In this document: positions 8,408 through 15,630 of the stretch, one piece after another | How the letters are laid out: each line of letters starts with the position of its first letter | How positions within the stretch are numbered: the stretch's first letter is position 1 | Source of the DNA: Richelia sinica FACHB-800 | GTDB taxonomy: Bacteria; Cyanobacteriota; Cyanobacteriia; Cyanobacteriales; Nostocaceae | DNA: 47,306 bases | Direction: 5' to 3' | Assembly (NCBI RefSeq): GCF_014698825.1 | Contig: NZ_JACJTT010000041.1 | Coordinates: 1 to 47,306, forward strand | Position numbers and translations under genes: made by a program | Notes under the pieces: generated by a model | What the model was told of the DNA's origin: nothing | What the model saw: only the letters and a program-made list of their open reading frames with translations | The model's database searches: none

Positions 8408-8891
8408 TCAGTAATTGACAATTCACATTTTTCATTTCCAAGGACATATTTGGGATTGGATACTGTGGCTGCAAGATATATTTTTTCCTAACTATATCAA
8501 CCTGGGATATGGTCTGGTCAAGGGATGTTTTTTATGTGATTTTCGATATAATCAACTAACTTGTCTTAAAGTAATGAAACCATTGCTCCAGAATGAACAT
8601 AGATATAGGCAATTAGGTTAAACTGTAGTAACTAGCAATCATCTGTGAAAAATCTATTCACTTTAACCTGACCTTAACAAAGCAGTGTGTCTACATACAG
8701 CAAACTATCACAATTAACATAGTATTGCCTCCCTTAAGCATTTATCTCTAGATAACCATCAAAATTTATTCATGATCATTTTCAGATGATAGACAAGCTG
8801 CATCACCGCTTTACCTAGCTTTGAGAGTAATATTCAAGCAGGGTTAAATGGACTTAGATAATTGGCACGATCAACTACAAAGGTTACACCC
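8408..8891. other. Intergenic region upstream of the lipid kinase
   Basis: About 480 bp. A 68-codon plus-strand frame from 8415 starts with TTG, lacks a ribosome site and has no family likeness, so I do not annotate it. The region holds a Pho-box-like direct repeat (8662-8680) and otherwise AT-rich sequence. Confidence 0.5.
8662..8680 (+). promoter_or_regulatory. Possible Pho box (PhoB/SphR-type site)
   Basis: TTTAACCT and CTTAACAA are separated by 3 nt, giving the 11-nt period of cyanobacterial Pho boxes (consensus like CTTAACCT repeated). A third unit is not clear. It lies about 210 nt upstream of the lipid-kinase/ExoD genes, so control by phosphate supply is possible. Confidence 0.35.
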
Positions 8892-9767
8892 ATGAGTCCC
8901 CGCGCACTGCTGTTAGTAAATCATCATTCTCGTCAAGGACAAACTCGTTGTTTAGAGGCAATTCATTGTTTAGAAACACTGGGTTTTCATGTAATTGAAC
9001 AATCAACAGAACATCCACAAAATCTAGGAGAAACTATTCACCATTATCGGGATGATGTTGATTTAGTAATTGTGGGTGGTGGAGATGGAACTTTAAATGC
9101 CGCAGTAGATGCCATCGTTGACACTCAATTACCTTTGGGAATTTTACCCATGGGAACTGCTAATGATTTAGCAAGAACTTTGGGAATTCCTGCTTCTATA
9201 CCAGAAGCTTGTAAATTAATTGCTGCTGGTAATTTACGTCGGATAGATTTAGGTTGTGTCAATAATAAATATTTTTTCAATGTCGCTAGTTTAGGATTAA
9301 GTGTAAAAATTACCCAACGTTTAACGAAAGAAGTAAAACGTCGGTGGGGAATATTTGCCTATGCAGCTACCGCACTACGAGTCATCTGGGAGTCCCGTCC
9401 CTTTAGTGCAGAAATTTGTATGAACGGTCAATCTATTCTCGTCAAAACTGTACAAATCGCCATTGGTAATGGTCGTTACTATGGTGGTGGTATGGCTGTG
9501 GTGCATGATGCTACAATTGATGACCAGAGATTAGATTTATACAGCATGGAAATAGAACATTGGTGGCAAATTCTGCTTTTACTTCCAGCAATGCGTCAAG
9601 GGAGGCATATCCACTGGTCGAATGTCCGCGCTTTACATGGTCAAGAAATCGAGATTTATACCCGCAAACCTCGTCCCATCAATACAGATGGGGAAATTAC
9701 AACCTATACTCCCGCTTCTTTTCGCGTCATTCCCAGGGCGATCGCTGTATTTGTACCACCAGCATAA
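8892..9767 (+). CDS. Lipid kinase of the diacylglycerol kinase/YegS-BmrU family
   Basis: The 291-residue protein has an N-terminal DAGK catalytic domain: LLLVNHHSRQG near the start, the nucleotide-binding loop VGGGDGTLN (62-69), and LGILPMGTANDLARTLGIP. The C-terminal beta domain contains ATIDDQRLDLY and ends INTDGE, both standard for the family, which phosphorylates diacylglycerol or related lipids with ATP at the membrane. A longer frame begins with TTG at 8862; the ATG at 8892, with AAAGG upstream, fits the family start better. The ExoD-like gene begins 40-60 nt downstream on the same strand, a probable operon. Confidence 0.88.
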   Translation: MSPRALLLVNHHSRQGQTRCLEAIHCLETLGFHVIEQSTEHPQNLGETIHHYRDDVDLVIVGGGDGTLNAAVDAIVDTQLPLGILPMGTANDLARTLGIPASIPEACKLIAAGNLRRIDLGCVNNKYFFNVASLGLSVKITQRLTKEVKRRWGIFAYAATALRVIWESRPFSAEICMNGQSILVKTVQIAIGNGRYYGGGMAVVHDATIDDQRLDLYSMEIEHWWQILLLLPAMRQGRHIHWSNVRALHGQEIEIYTRKPRPINTDGEITTYTPASFRVIPRAIAVFVPPA

Positions 9768-9827
9768 ACTGGGCCAAGAGTATGCAAATCTGGATAAAGT
9801 GACCTTTTGAAGCAATTAGCACCAACT

Positions 9828-10433
9828 ATGCACCTGAGGTTTTCCCACGATATTAAAACGTTGTTACATCGTTTAGCTGAACAACCGCTAACTCTAGGGG
9901 ATATTTTGGCGGAAACATCAGAACGGGGCTTTAGCTTGGTAATAGCATTATTAGTATTACCATTTTTGTTTCCCATGCCACCAGGGTTAACTGGGCCCTT
10001 TGGCGCTGCTTGTTTAATCTTGTCAGTGCAAATGCTGTTAGGAAGGCGATCGCCTTGGTTACCGAAAAAAATCGCTAAATATCAATTTCCCCGTCCCATT
10101 ACCCAGGTGATTTTAAATAATTTGCGACGGGTGACGAGAATTGTGGAAAAAATCGCCTGTCCTCGCTTAGAAGCGATCGCATCTCATCCTTGGACTTGGC
10201 AATTGAACGGTCTTTGCTTCTCCTGGTTAACCATCTTGCTGATTTCTCCCATCCCCTTCACCAATCCCATCCCCACCATTGGGATTTTACTTCTAGCGAT
10301 CGCCACCATTGAAGATGATGGCTTACTCATGTGCGTCAGTTACTTAATTACTCTTCTGACTACCCTATTTTTTGGCTTCATCTGTTATGCAATCTTGTTA
10401 GCACCGACTTTACTGCCTTCTATTGTGCGATAA
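9828..10433 (+). CDS. ExoD-like exopolysaccharide synthesis membrane protein
   Basis: A 201-residue protein (208 if the TTG at 9807 is used) with the ExoD-family pattern: a short soluble helix LAEQPLTLGDILAETSERG, a membrane pair containing LPFLFPMPPG, the motif GRRSPWLPKKI, and later hydrophobic segments around LLISPIPFTNPIPTIGILLLAIA. ExoD was first linked to exopolysaccharide production and alkali tolerance in rhizobia, but its biochemical role is unknown. Neither start has a strong ribosome site; ATG at 9828 is preferred by codon type. It follows the lipid kinase closely. Confidence 0.78.
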   Translation: MHLRFSHDIKTLLHRLAEQPLTLGDILAETSERGFSLVIALLVLPFLFPMPPGLTGPFGAACLILSVQMLLGRRSPWLPKKIAKYQFPRPITQVILNNLRRVTRIVEKIACPRLEAIASHPWTWQLNGLCFSWLTILLISPIPFTNPIPTIGILLLAIATIEDDGLLMCVSYLITLLTTLFFGFICYAILLAPTLLPSIVR

Positions 10434-10520
10434 ATCCCTACTTCTAGCTTGTATCATCAAAATTTTACTTTTTCTACCAACATTTGATTTTTTCTAAGTA
10501 ATAGTTGATATAATAAAATT

Positions 10521-10541
10521 CCTCAGTGGACAAGACTGAGG
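10521..10541 (-). terminator. Candidate minus-strand terminator
   Basis: CCTCAGT and ACTGAGG form a 7-bp stem with a 7-nt loop. On the minus strand the stem is followed by AATTTTATTATA. It could also stop the plus-strand ExoD transcript, but the plus strand lacks a U-tract here. Confidence 0.45.
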
Positions 10542-10681
10542 AAGATGAATCACTTAAGGTATATTTTCCATCTTATGATTCATCAGTTTCATGACCTGTC
10601 CGGGAAAAGTTCTACTTTTGAGAGAACTTGTTTTACTCACAAAATAACACACTCAAACAATTACACTTAAGCAAAATAAAA

Positions 10682-10702
10682 CCCTCAGTTACACTCTGAG
10701 GG
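10682..10702 (-). terminator. Minus-strand intrinsic terminator
   Basis: CCCTCAG and CTGAGGG form a 7-bp GC-rich stem with a 7-nt loop. On the minus strand it is followed at once by TTTTATTTT, the standard intrinsic-terminator form. No annotated minus-strand gene ends here, so it implies a short minus-strand transcript. Confidence 0.6.
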
Positions 10703-10860
10703 ATATATTTTCATTAAGGTGCATCTACTATTTCTTTATTTCTAAAATTTTTCAAGATATCGGGAATATTTTTGGGCAAATTCAGGAAGAAATAGGTCAA
10801 ATGATCCTGTTTCTTGATTTGATTGCATGTTTGTGAATTGACGATTTAAACATAGTTGCT
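10682..10860 (-). ncRNA. Candidate small RNA or small-peptide transcript
   Basis: The terminator at 10682-10702 needs an upstream transcript. On the minus strand the nearest open frame is 28 codons (ATG at 10828, stop at 10742-10744; starts MQSNQETGSFDLF), and an 18-codon frame begins about 30 nt further upstream. Neither has a convincing ribosome site and neither is recognised. The 5' end is not defined by a clear promoter. This is a hypothesis from the terminator and spacing only. Confidence 0.3.
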
Positions 10861-11265
10861 CACCAAAAATTAACAACACTAATTTTAAGAGCATCAAAAA
10901 TGCTTGAAACAAAGCAAGAGCATGTCAAAAGGATTTTAGATATACATTTTGCCTCATTTATGGTAATTGGCATTGGCAAAAGCTAAAAATCCAGAAATTG
11001 CAAATCAAGAACTTGATAGTTTTTAGTGGACAGTTCTCAAACTTTCCCATTTCTACATAACTAAGGTGAAGCATTAAATAGCTATCACAAAAAGCACTAA
11101 GCAAAATATGCAAATTTGTAAATATATGGTCTTGAAAACAATCTTTGCATTTGTTTACAAATGCTCTAGTTAACTATTGCAGTTTGTAACTATTTTGTTT
11201 ATCCTCGCGAATTATTCCTTTAGACTAATGTCGATAGAAAAATAAAAATATGGGAATAAAGACAA

Positions 11266-11586
11266 ATGCTCACAGTCAACCTCTTTTGTCATGATTTTGT
11301 AGTTGCTGTTTCCTTTGTAGCTTGTATTGTGGGACTATTATTGCTGTGGGGTAATCAGCAAAAACAAGATGAAGCGCAAGAAACAGAGCAAATCTTATTG
11401 AGAATGAGCTTTTCTTACTGGCTGGTTTATTGTGTAGCTTTTGGAATTGAGAAGTTAGTTTTACCGAGTTATGAAGGTTTAGCTATGACTCTCAAAATTA
11501 CTACAGCATTGTCTTATTTTTTAACATTTTCTTGTATCCTCAGTTTGCCACTACATAAATTTGCGGTTCACCATGTTGAGGAATAG
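11266..11586 (+). CDS. Hypothetical small membrane protein
   Basis: The 106-residue protein has three likely membrane helices, about residues 8-28, 50-66 and 75-98. Between the first two is a polar stretch rich in Gln and Glu (NQQKQDEAQETEQ). It starts with ATG at 11266. I recognise no family. It stands alone, with the convergent DUF2103 gene downstream. Codon use and length support a real gene, but no function is offered. Confidence 0.62.
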   Translation: MLTVNLFCHDFVVAVSFVACIVGLLLLWGNQQKQDEAQETEQILLRMSFSYWLVYCVAFGIEKLVLPSYEGLAMTLKITTALSYFLTFSCILSLPLHKFAVHHVEE

Positions 11587-11733
11587 TCAAGATATATGGA
11601 ATTGGGCATTTCTGGGTGGTATTATCCCATCGGGGGAAGGAATAAACCGAAAATCACAGAAATTGAAAATTGCTCATCACAATTGAAGGGTAGAGATACA
11701 AAATATTCTACCCTTACATATATTGATGAATAT

Positions 11734-12030
11734 TCATGCTATTTTCATGGCGATCGCGATCGCTTGCTCCAATTGTTCCTGTGCTAGAGTGGTGAGTACA
11801 AATACTTCTTGTACCGTTTTACCTTGTCGAGCAATTACTTTATAGCCACCGCGAATTGGTACAGACACCCTTAGCTGCATCTTTGGTACATGACCCTTGA
11901 CTCGATTAATCACTGCTGGGGTAACAGTTTGAATACCCTCCTGTTGACATAGACGTTCCAAAACAGGAATGAGACCAGAAAGGTGAGTAGAGTGATTCCA
12001 AACGAGTCTACCATCTGTAGATTTACCCAT
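11734..12030 (-). CDS. DUF2103-type small protein, probable metal-binding
   Basis: From the ATG at 12030 this is a 98-residue protein beginning MGKSTDGRLVWNHSTHLSGL, with INRVKGHVPKMQLRVSVPIRGGYKVIARQGK in the middle and a C-terminal helix. The sequence resembles the DUF2103 (predicted metal-binding) family of cyanobacteria. His residues near the start (NHSTH) could bind metal. The long frame to 12123 overlaps clpS in another phase, and its first 31 codons look like a shadow. The chosen start lies 5 nt after the clpS stop, so translation is probably coupled to clpS. Confidence 0.78.
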   Translation of the reverse strand: MGKSTDGRLVWNHSTHLSGLIPVLERLCQQEGIQTVTPAVINRVKGHVPKMQLRVSVPIRGGYKVIARQGKTVQEVFVLTTLAQEQLEQAIAIAMKIA

Positions 12031-12035
12031 AATAA

Positions 12036-12329
12036 TTAAGCAGCTTCCAGGGGAGCCATTGTCAAGCCAGCACGTCGCAATTGTTGATGGTAAAGTTCTG
12101 CTGGTTCTTGCGGCCCAACCCAAACAATCGCTTGTCCTTCATAGTGTACTTGATTTGTCAAATCCCAAGCGCGATCGCTGGTCATCCCTGGAATATACTT
12201 CATCAAACATTCGGCTACATGTTGAAAGGTATTAAAATCATCATTTAAGACAATGACTTTGTAATTAGGATAGGGTTTTTTGACAACCTGACTGGTTTTT
12301 TCAGGAGTTACAGTTGGTGCTGTAGCCAT
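12036..12329 (-). CDS. clpS: ATP-dependent Clp protease adaptor ClpS
   Basis: ClpS binds N-degron substrates and delivers them to the ClpC-ClpP protease. From the ATG at 12329 it has 97 residues: a flexible start MATAPTVTPEKTSQVVKKPY, then the core YKVIVLNDDFNTFQHVAECLMKYIPGM (NDD motif for N-degron recognition) and VHYEGQAIVWVGPQE. Upstream in-frame ATGs at 12359 and 12389 exist, but the family usually starts near MATAPT. The DUF2103 gene follows after 5 nt. Confidence 0.93.
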   Translation of the reverse strand: MATAPTVTPEKTSQVVKKPYPNYKVIVLNDDFNTFQHVAECLMKYIPGMTSDRAWDLTNQVHYEGQAIVWVGPQEPAELYHQQLRRAGLTMAPLEAA

Positions 12330-12420
12330 ATCATAAACAAAAGCAAGATTGGTCAACATAACTTCAGGAATCAACAACGAGATTGACACATTCGCACTAC
12401 AAATATCTAGTTTATGTCAA

Positions 12421-12466
12421 TGTCAGTGTTCATTGGTTTATTCCACATCCCAACTGACCACTGACA
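12421..12466 (-). terminator. Inverted repeat after the FAD oxidoreductase gene
   Basis: TGTCAGTG (12421-12428) and CACTGACA (12459-12466) form an 8-bp stem with a 30-nt loop just past the minus-strand FAD gene stop at 12483. No U-tract follows. It may separate this gene from clpS. Confidence 0.3.
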
Positions 12467-12482
12467 GTGAAAAACAGAGAAT

Positions 12483-14489
12483 CTAACGCCAATCTTCCCA
12501 ATTTTGGTTAAAAATGGAAGTATCAGGAAAAGCAGTGGGATTGCCATTTTGCTGCAACAGTTTTTGCAGAGACAGTAGTTGCGGTTCTATTTTCGGTAAA
12601 TCATCCACTAGCTGGTAAGGTGCGATGTTATTCTTCAGAGCATAGGCAGTAACTGTTCCCGCAGCTGCACCCGCAGACCATTCAAAGGAATGCACCCGAT
12701 AAGCAGCAGCAGCAATATGGCTTGTAGCAATGCTCTTACCGCCAACAATTAAATTATCAATTTTTTGGGGAATCATTGCTCTTAAAGCAATTTGAAATGG
12801 ATAAGCTAAACCTGCACCCCTTCTTTCTCCAGGCCGTTCCCTATTGCCAGGTGCTTCTGGTGGACTTTTTTCCATACAAGGATGAAAGTCAATGGCGTAA
12901 TGACCAATACCAACTGCATCAGGGAAAATAGTGGAACGAGTGCGGCGCATTGCCTGATCTGGTGAGATTTGACCACCAATCACGGCTGTGGCTTCTAAAC
13001 CAGATAGTGCCGCTTTTAACTGGCGATACATAGCCAGAGGCAGGGTTTGGCGATAATATTCATCATTATAATTGCGGCGAGAAATATCGATTTCCCAAAT
13101 TCCAAACCCTTCCGGTTGTCCCCAACTGGGACGACCAATAATTCTTCTACCTTCCCGCATATAGGGATATTTCGATAAACCATGCACCGTTCCCATGGGA
13201 GATTTGAAACCTCTTAAGAAGCGGTTATTTGGTTGGGGTTGTTTTACCCCTTCTCCTAGTTGGGAATCTGTTGTGCCAGCGACTAACCAGTAATAATAAG
13301 CTAAAGCTTTTTCTTCACCTTTGGCCAGGGCTTCAGTTCTCAGTCCCCCCATCCAACCTCCAGGCTTTAATTGTCCAGTAGCTTGTAGTTGTTGACGAGT
13401 ATAAATGAGATTATCTTGAGCAGTACCAGGACGATAGTCATTACCCCAAGTCCAGTTTTGCATGGAGATGTCTCCAGGGGTAGGGGCTGTAAAATTTACA
13501 CCACCAAATCTTGTTGGTTGTCCTTGCTTAGGACTCCAAATGCGACGATAGGTAAAGACTAAATCAAAGTTGGCTAACCGCTTCAATTCATAGCTAAAAT
13601 AAGGAGCATATACAGGATAAAATGGGGGCATTGTTTGCGGTTGTGGCTCTTGAGTTGCCTCCATGGCAAAGGTATAAGTAAAGCCTTGGGTACAATAAGG
13701 GTCGTTAGTAGCACTAGAAGAAGAAGGTTCCAAATAGGAGCGAGCATCTATTCCTAAGCGGTAAGGAACATCTGCTAAAGCTACTATTTCTCCTGTTTCA
13801 CTGGCATCGACTACATACCAATTCGGTGCGTTACGTTGGGATTGCTTGGCAACAAAGCGAATGATGCTTTTCGTGAAGCGAGGGGAGTTTTCATAGCGAT
13901 AGGCATCTTCAATGGTTTGGGAGAGAGGAAAGGTATTCAGGGGTGGTGTATTTTTAACTGGTTGATGCTGAATAGCGATCGCATTATTAATTATCTTCCC
14001 ATCTTTACTAATCTCCAACTCCTTAATCACAGTATTGGGAAACCATTGCAACTTCCCTTTTCCCTCCCTTTCGGCATCTTTGAGCATTTGACCCATAACG
14101 TTGTGAGCATCACGGGGAAGGAAGCAGGAATCACTCACCCAACAATCACCAGGATTAAGTTTTCCATATTTGCGTTGAATGCGGTTGCGTAATTCTAAAT
14201 AACCGCGAGAATAGAATTGTTTTTGCCGTTGAGTTGGTCGTTCATCTAATGCAGATGTGCCTTGAGCAGAAATTTGTCCTCCTAACCAGTCGGTTATTTC
14301 TGTCAAGCATACTGTTTTTCCTGCCAGTAACCCTTCATATGCTGTGGCAACACCAGACAGTCCCCCACCGACAACGAGAATGTCACATTTATAGGTTTTG
14401 TCCACATATCTGGGTGGTTTGGCAAAAGCTGCATAGGGTGTGATGAAGGTAGTAATCAGGACTGTAATTAATAAATTTTTGCGCTTCAT
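12483..14489 (-). CDS. Exported FAD-dependent oxidoreductase (FAD_oxidored type)
   Basis: The 668-residue protein starts with a typical signal peptide (MKRKNLLITVLITTFITPYA, likely cleaved after AFA at 23). A Rossmann FAD-binding motif ILVVGGGLSGVATA (about 37-50) follows and a second FAD contact region lies near the end (KIDNLIVGGKSIATSHIAAA). The middle contains VVDASETGEIVALADVPYRLG, also typical of PF12831-like flavoproteins. Substrate is unknown; some relatives are annotated as xanthan lyase-like. Export of a flavin enzyme is unusual, since folded FAD proteins normally need the Tat route; there is no clear twin-arginine (the start reads KRKN). It stands alone on the minus strand. Confidence 0.8.
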   Translation of the reverse strand: MKRKNLLITVLITTFITPYAAFAKPPRYVDKTYKCDILVVGGGLSGVATAYEGLLAGKTVCLTEITDWLGGQISAQGTSALDERPTQRQKQFYSRGYLELRNRIQRKYGKLNPGDCWVSDSCFLPRDAHNVMGQMLKDAEREGKGKLQWFPNTVIKELEISKDGKIINNAIAIQHQPVKNTPPLNTFPLSQTIEDAYRYENSPRFTKSIIRFVAKQSQRNAPNWYVVDASETGEIVALADVPYRLGIDARSYLEPSSSSATNDPYCTQGFTYTFAMEATQEPQPQTMPPFYPVYAPYFSYELKRLANFDLVFTYRRIWSPKQGQPTRFGGVNFTAPTPGDISMQNWTWGNDYRPGTAQDNLIYTRQQLQATGQLKPGGWMGGLRTEALAKGEEKALAYYYWLVAGTTDSQLGEGVKQPQPNNRFLRGFKSPMGTVHGLSKYPYMREGRRIIGRPSWGQPEGFGIWEIDISRRNYNDEYYRQTLPLAMYRQLKAALSGLEATAVIGGQISPDQAMRRTRSTIFPDAVGIGHYAIDFHPCMEKSPPEAPGNRERPGERRGAGLAYPFQIALRAMIPQKIDNLIVGGKSIATSHIAAAAYRVHSFEWSAGAAAGTVTAYALKNNIAPYQLVDDLPKIEPQLLSLQKLLQQNGNPTAFPDTSIFNQNWEDWR

Positions 14490-14816
14490 TGTCTGTGCAC
14501 TCTGGATACTAGCGTCAACTTGTAGACGGTAGCATTCAGGAAATGTTCTTTACAAGGTGGGGACATATCCTTACCCAGACTTAAAGCAGTTGCATCACCA
14601 CTCGATCTGAAGAGTTGTCTAAATCTGTATTGATAGAAACTAACTGTGGATTTTCACAAAATAAAAATCTTATCTGCATCTTCCCATAGGTTGGAGTTAA
14701 TTTATCCCTGAAGAAGTTGTAGGCTGATTGCTGTTTATGATCTCAATGACCAACTATGAGTAACAGAAAGGAAACACACTATTGTTCAGGACTGTTGTTA
14801 ACAGGATGTTAATTGA
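14490..14816. other. Intergenic region, nothing recognised
   Basis: About 330 bp between two minus-strand genes. I see no RNA gene, repeat or clear promoter; it should contain the promoter of the FAD oxidoreductase gene. Confidence 0.45.
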
Positions 14817-15062
14817 TTACACGGATAAAGTATCTACTCCTATCCAACCAGTGAGGGAGTGGCTAGAGGGAGCATAGAAGGGAGAAATCTGTTTTTTGGT
14901 TCGCAGTTGATGGGGAATTTTTTGAAAAATGGTTTCTGGTAAAGAATGGGATTTTTCCCTGATAATGGGCATTTCCTGCCAACAGGTACGACAAAACCAA
15001 TAAGCGTGGGAACCGCGTAAATGTTGTAATAACAAATCGGAACAGCAGGGACAGTAATTCAT
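14817..15062 (-). CDS. Small zinc-ribbon-like protein
   Basis: An 81-residue protein whose first 35 residues hold four or more cysteines: MNYCPCCSDLLLQHLRGSHAYWFCRTCWQEMP. The paired C-x-C-C and C-x-x-C knuckles suggest a zinc ribbon; the rest is polar and without a known motif. The ATG at 15062 has only a weak ribosome site. Similar small proteins occur in heterocystous cyanobacteria as I recall, with no known function. It is divergent from ppsA. Confidence 0.65.
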   Translation of the reverse strand: MNYCPCCSDLLLQHLRGSHAYWFCRTCWQEMPIIREKSHSLPETIFQKIPHQLRTKKQISPFYAPSSHSLTGWIGVDTLSV

Positions 15063-15630
15063 ATTTCTCTAAAATCCTTTATATATAGTTACTTCACCAT
15101 TTCATCTGGGCAGGTGAAAGGCCGAAAAAAAGTCATAACAGGCTTTTATGTTTTCAATTTAACCTATGAATGTGAGGATTTTGTGAGAATTAGTAGGATA
15201 ACAATACAATAGTTCATATTTATACATAATTACTGTTAATATAATGTATCTTCAATCACATTTATCTGCAAAATAGATGATTGCATGATTGATATTTAGC
15301 CATTGCCAATAGACCTCTGGTGAAAATGAATAATGAATAATGTGGAGACGTTCCGGTGGAACGTCTCTACAAGGGTTTCAAACCACCCGCATTTAATTAC
15401 CACCAGATGTCTAATAAATTGCCGATTCAGCAAGGAAAACAACAGCAATTATTGGCTGTATATTAGCTGGGATTAAGGCTTTGACTCTCCAATACCTTTG
15501 CTGTATCTATTGATGGGTATCCTCACAAGATCCTCAAATTCTTTGAGTATAAAAAAATTGTAGGAAAGAACAGAGCTATTTAGACCAGCTACTTAATTAA
15601 AGAACCGTAAGTATTAAAGGAATATTAAAT
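15063..15630. other. Divergent intergenic region upstream of ppsA
   Basis: Holds MITE-like copy B (15316-15407) and a small hairpin CTCAAA-TTC-TTTGAG at 15533-15547 about 85 bp before ppsA, which could lie in its leader. AAGGA 10 nt before the ppsA ATG is its ribosome site. No gene is seen. Confidence 0.55.
15316..15407. mobile_element. MITE-like element, copy B (most complete)
   Basis: A 92-bp element with perfect 7-bp terminal inverted repeats TCTGGTG / CACCAGA and a central palindrome GACGTTCCGGTGGAACGTC. In reverse orientation it matches 6903-6991 along its length; 30795-30849 matches one half. It has no coding capacity. Confidence 0.78.

Larger units (their letters stand above)
10434..11265. 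other. Long structured intergenic region
   Basis: Over 800 bp with no annotated protein gene. It contains four hairpin-forming inverted repeats at 10521-10541, 10544-10584, 10607-10629 and 10682-10702, and a more distant 9-bp pair at 11114-11122/11154-11162. Two of the hairpins look like minus-strand intrinsic terminators (listed separately). Very short minus-strand frames exist upstream of each. Confidence 0.6.

Noticed and set aside
8415-8621. 68-codon plus-strand frame after crcB
   Set aside because: TTG start, no ribosome site, no family resemblance.
9560-9976. Overlapping frames on both strands at the end of the lipid kinase gene
   Set aside because: Shadows of the lipid kinase and ExoD-like genes in other phases.
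10434-11265. PatS/PatX-like pattern peptide
   Set aside because: The short minus-strand frames contain no RGSGR-like motif.
11596-11787. 63-codon plus-strand frame
   Set aside because: Low support, overlaps the end of the DUF2103 gene on the other strand.
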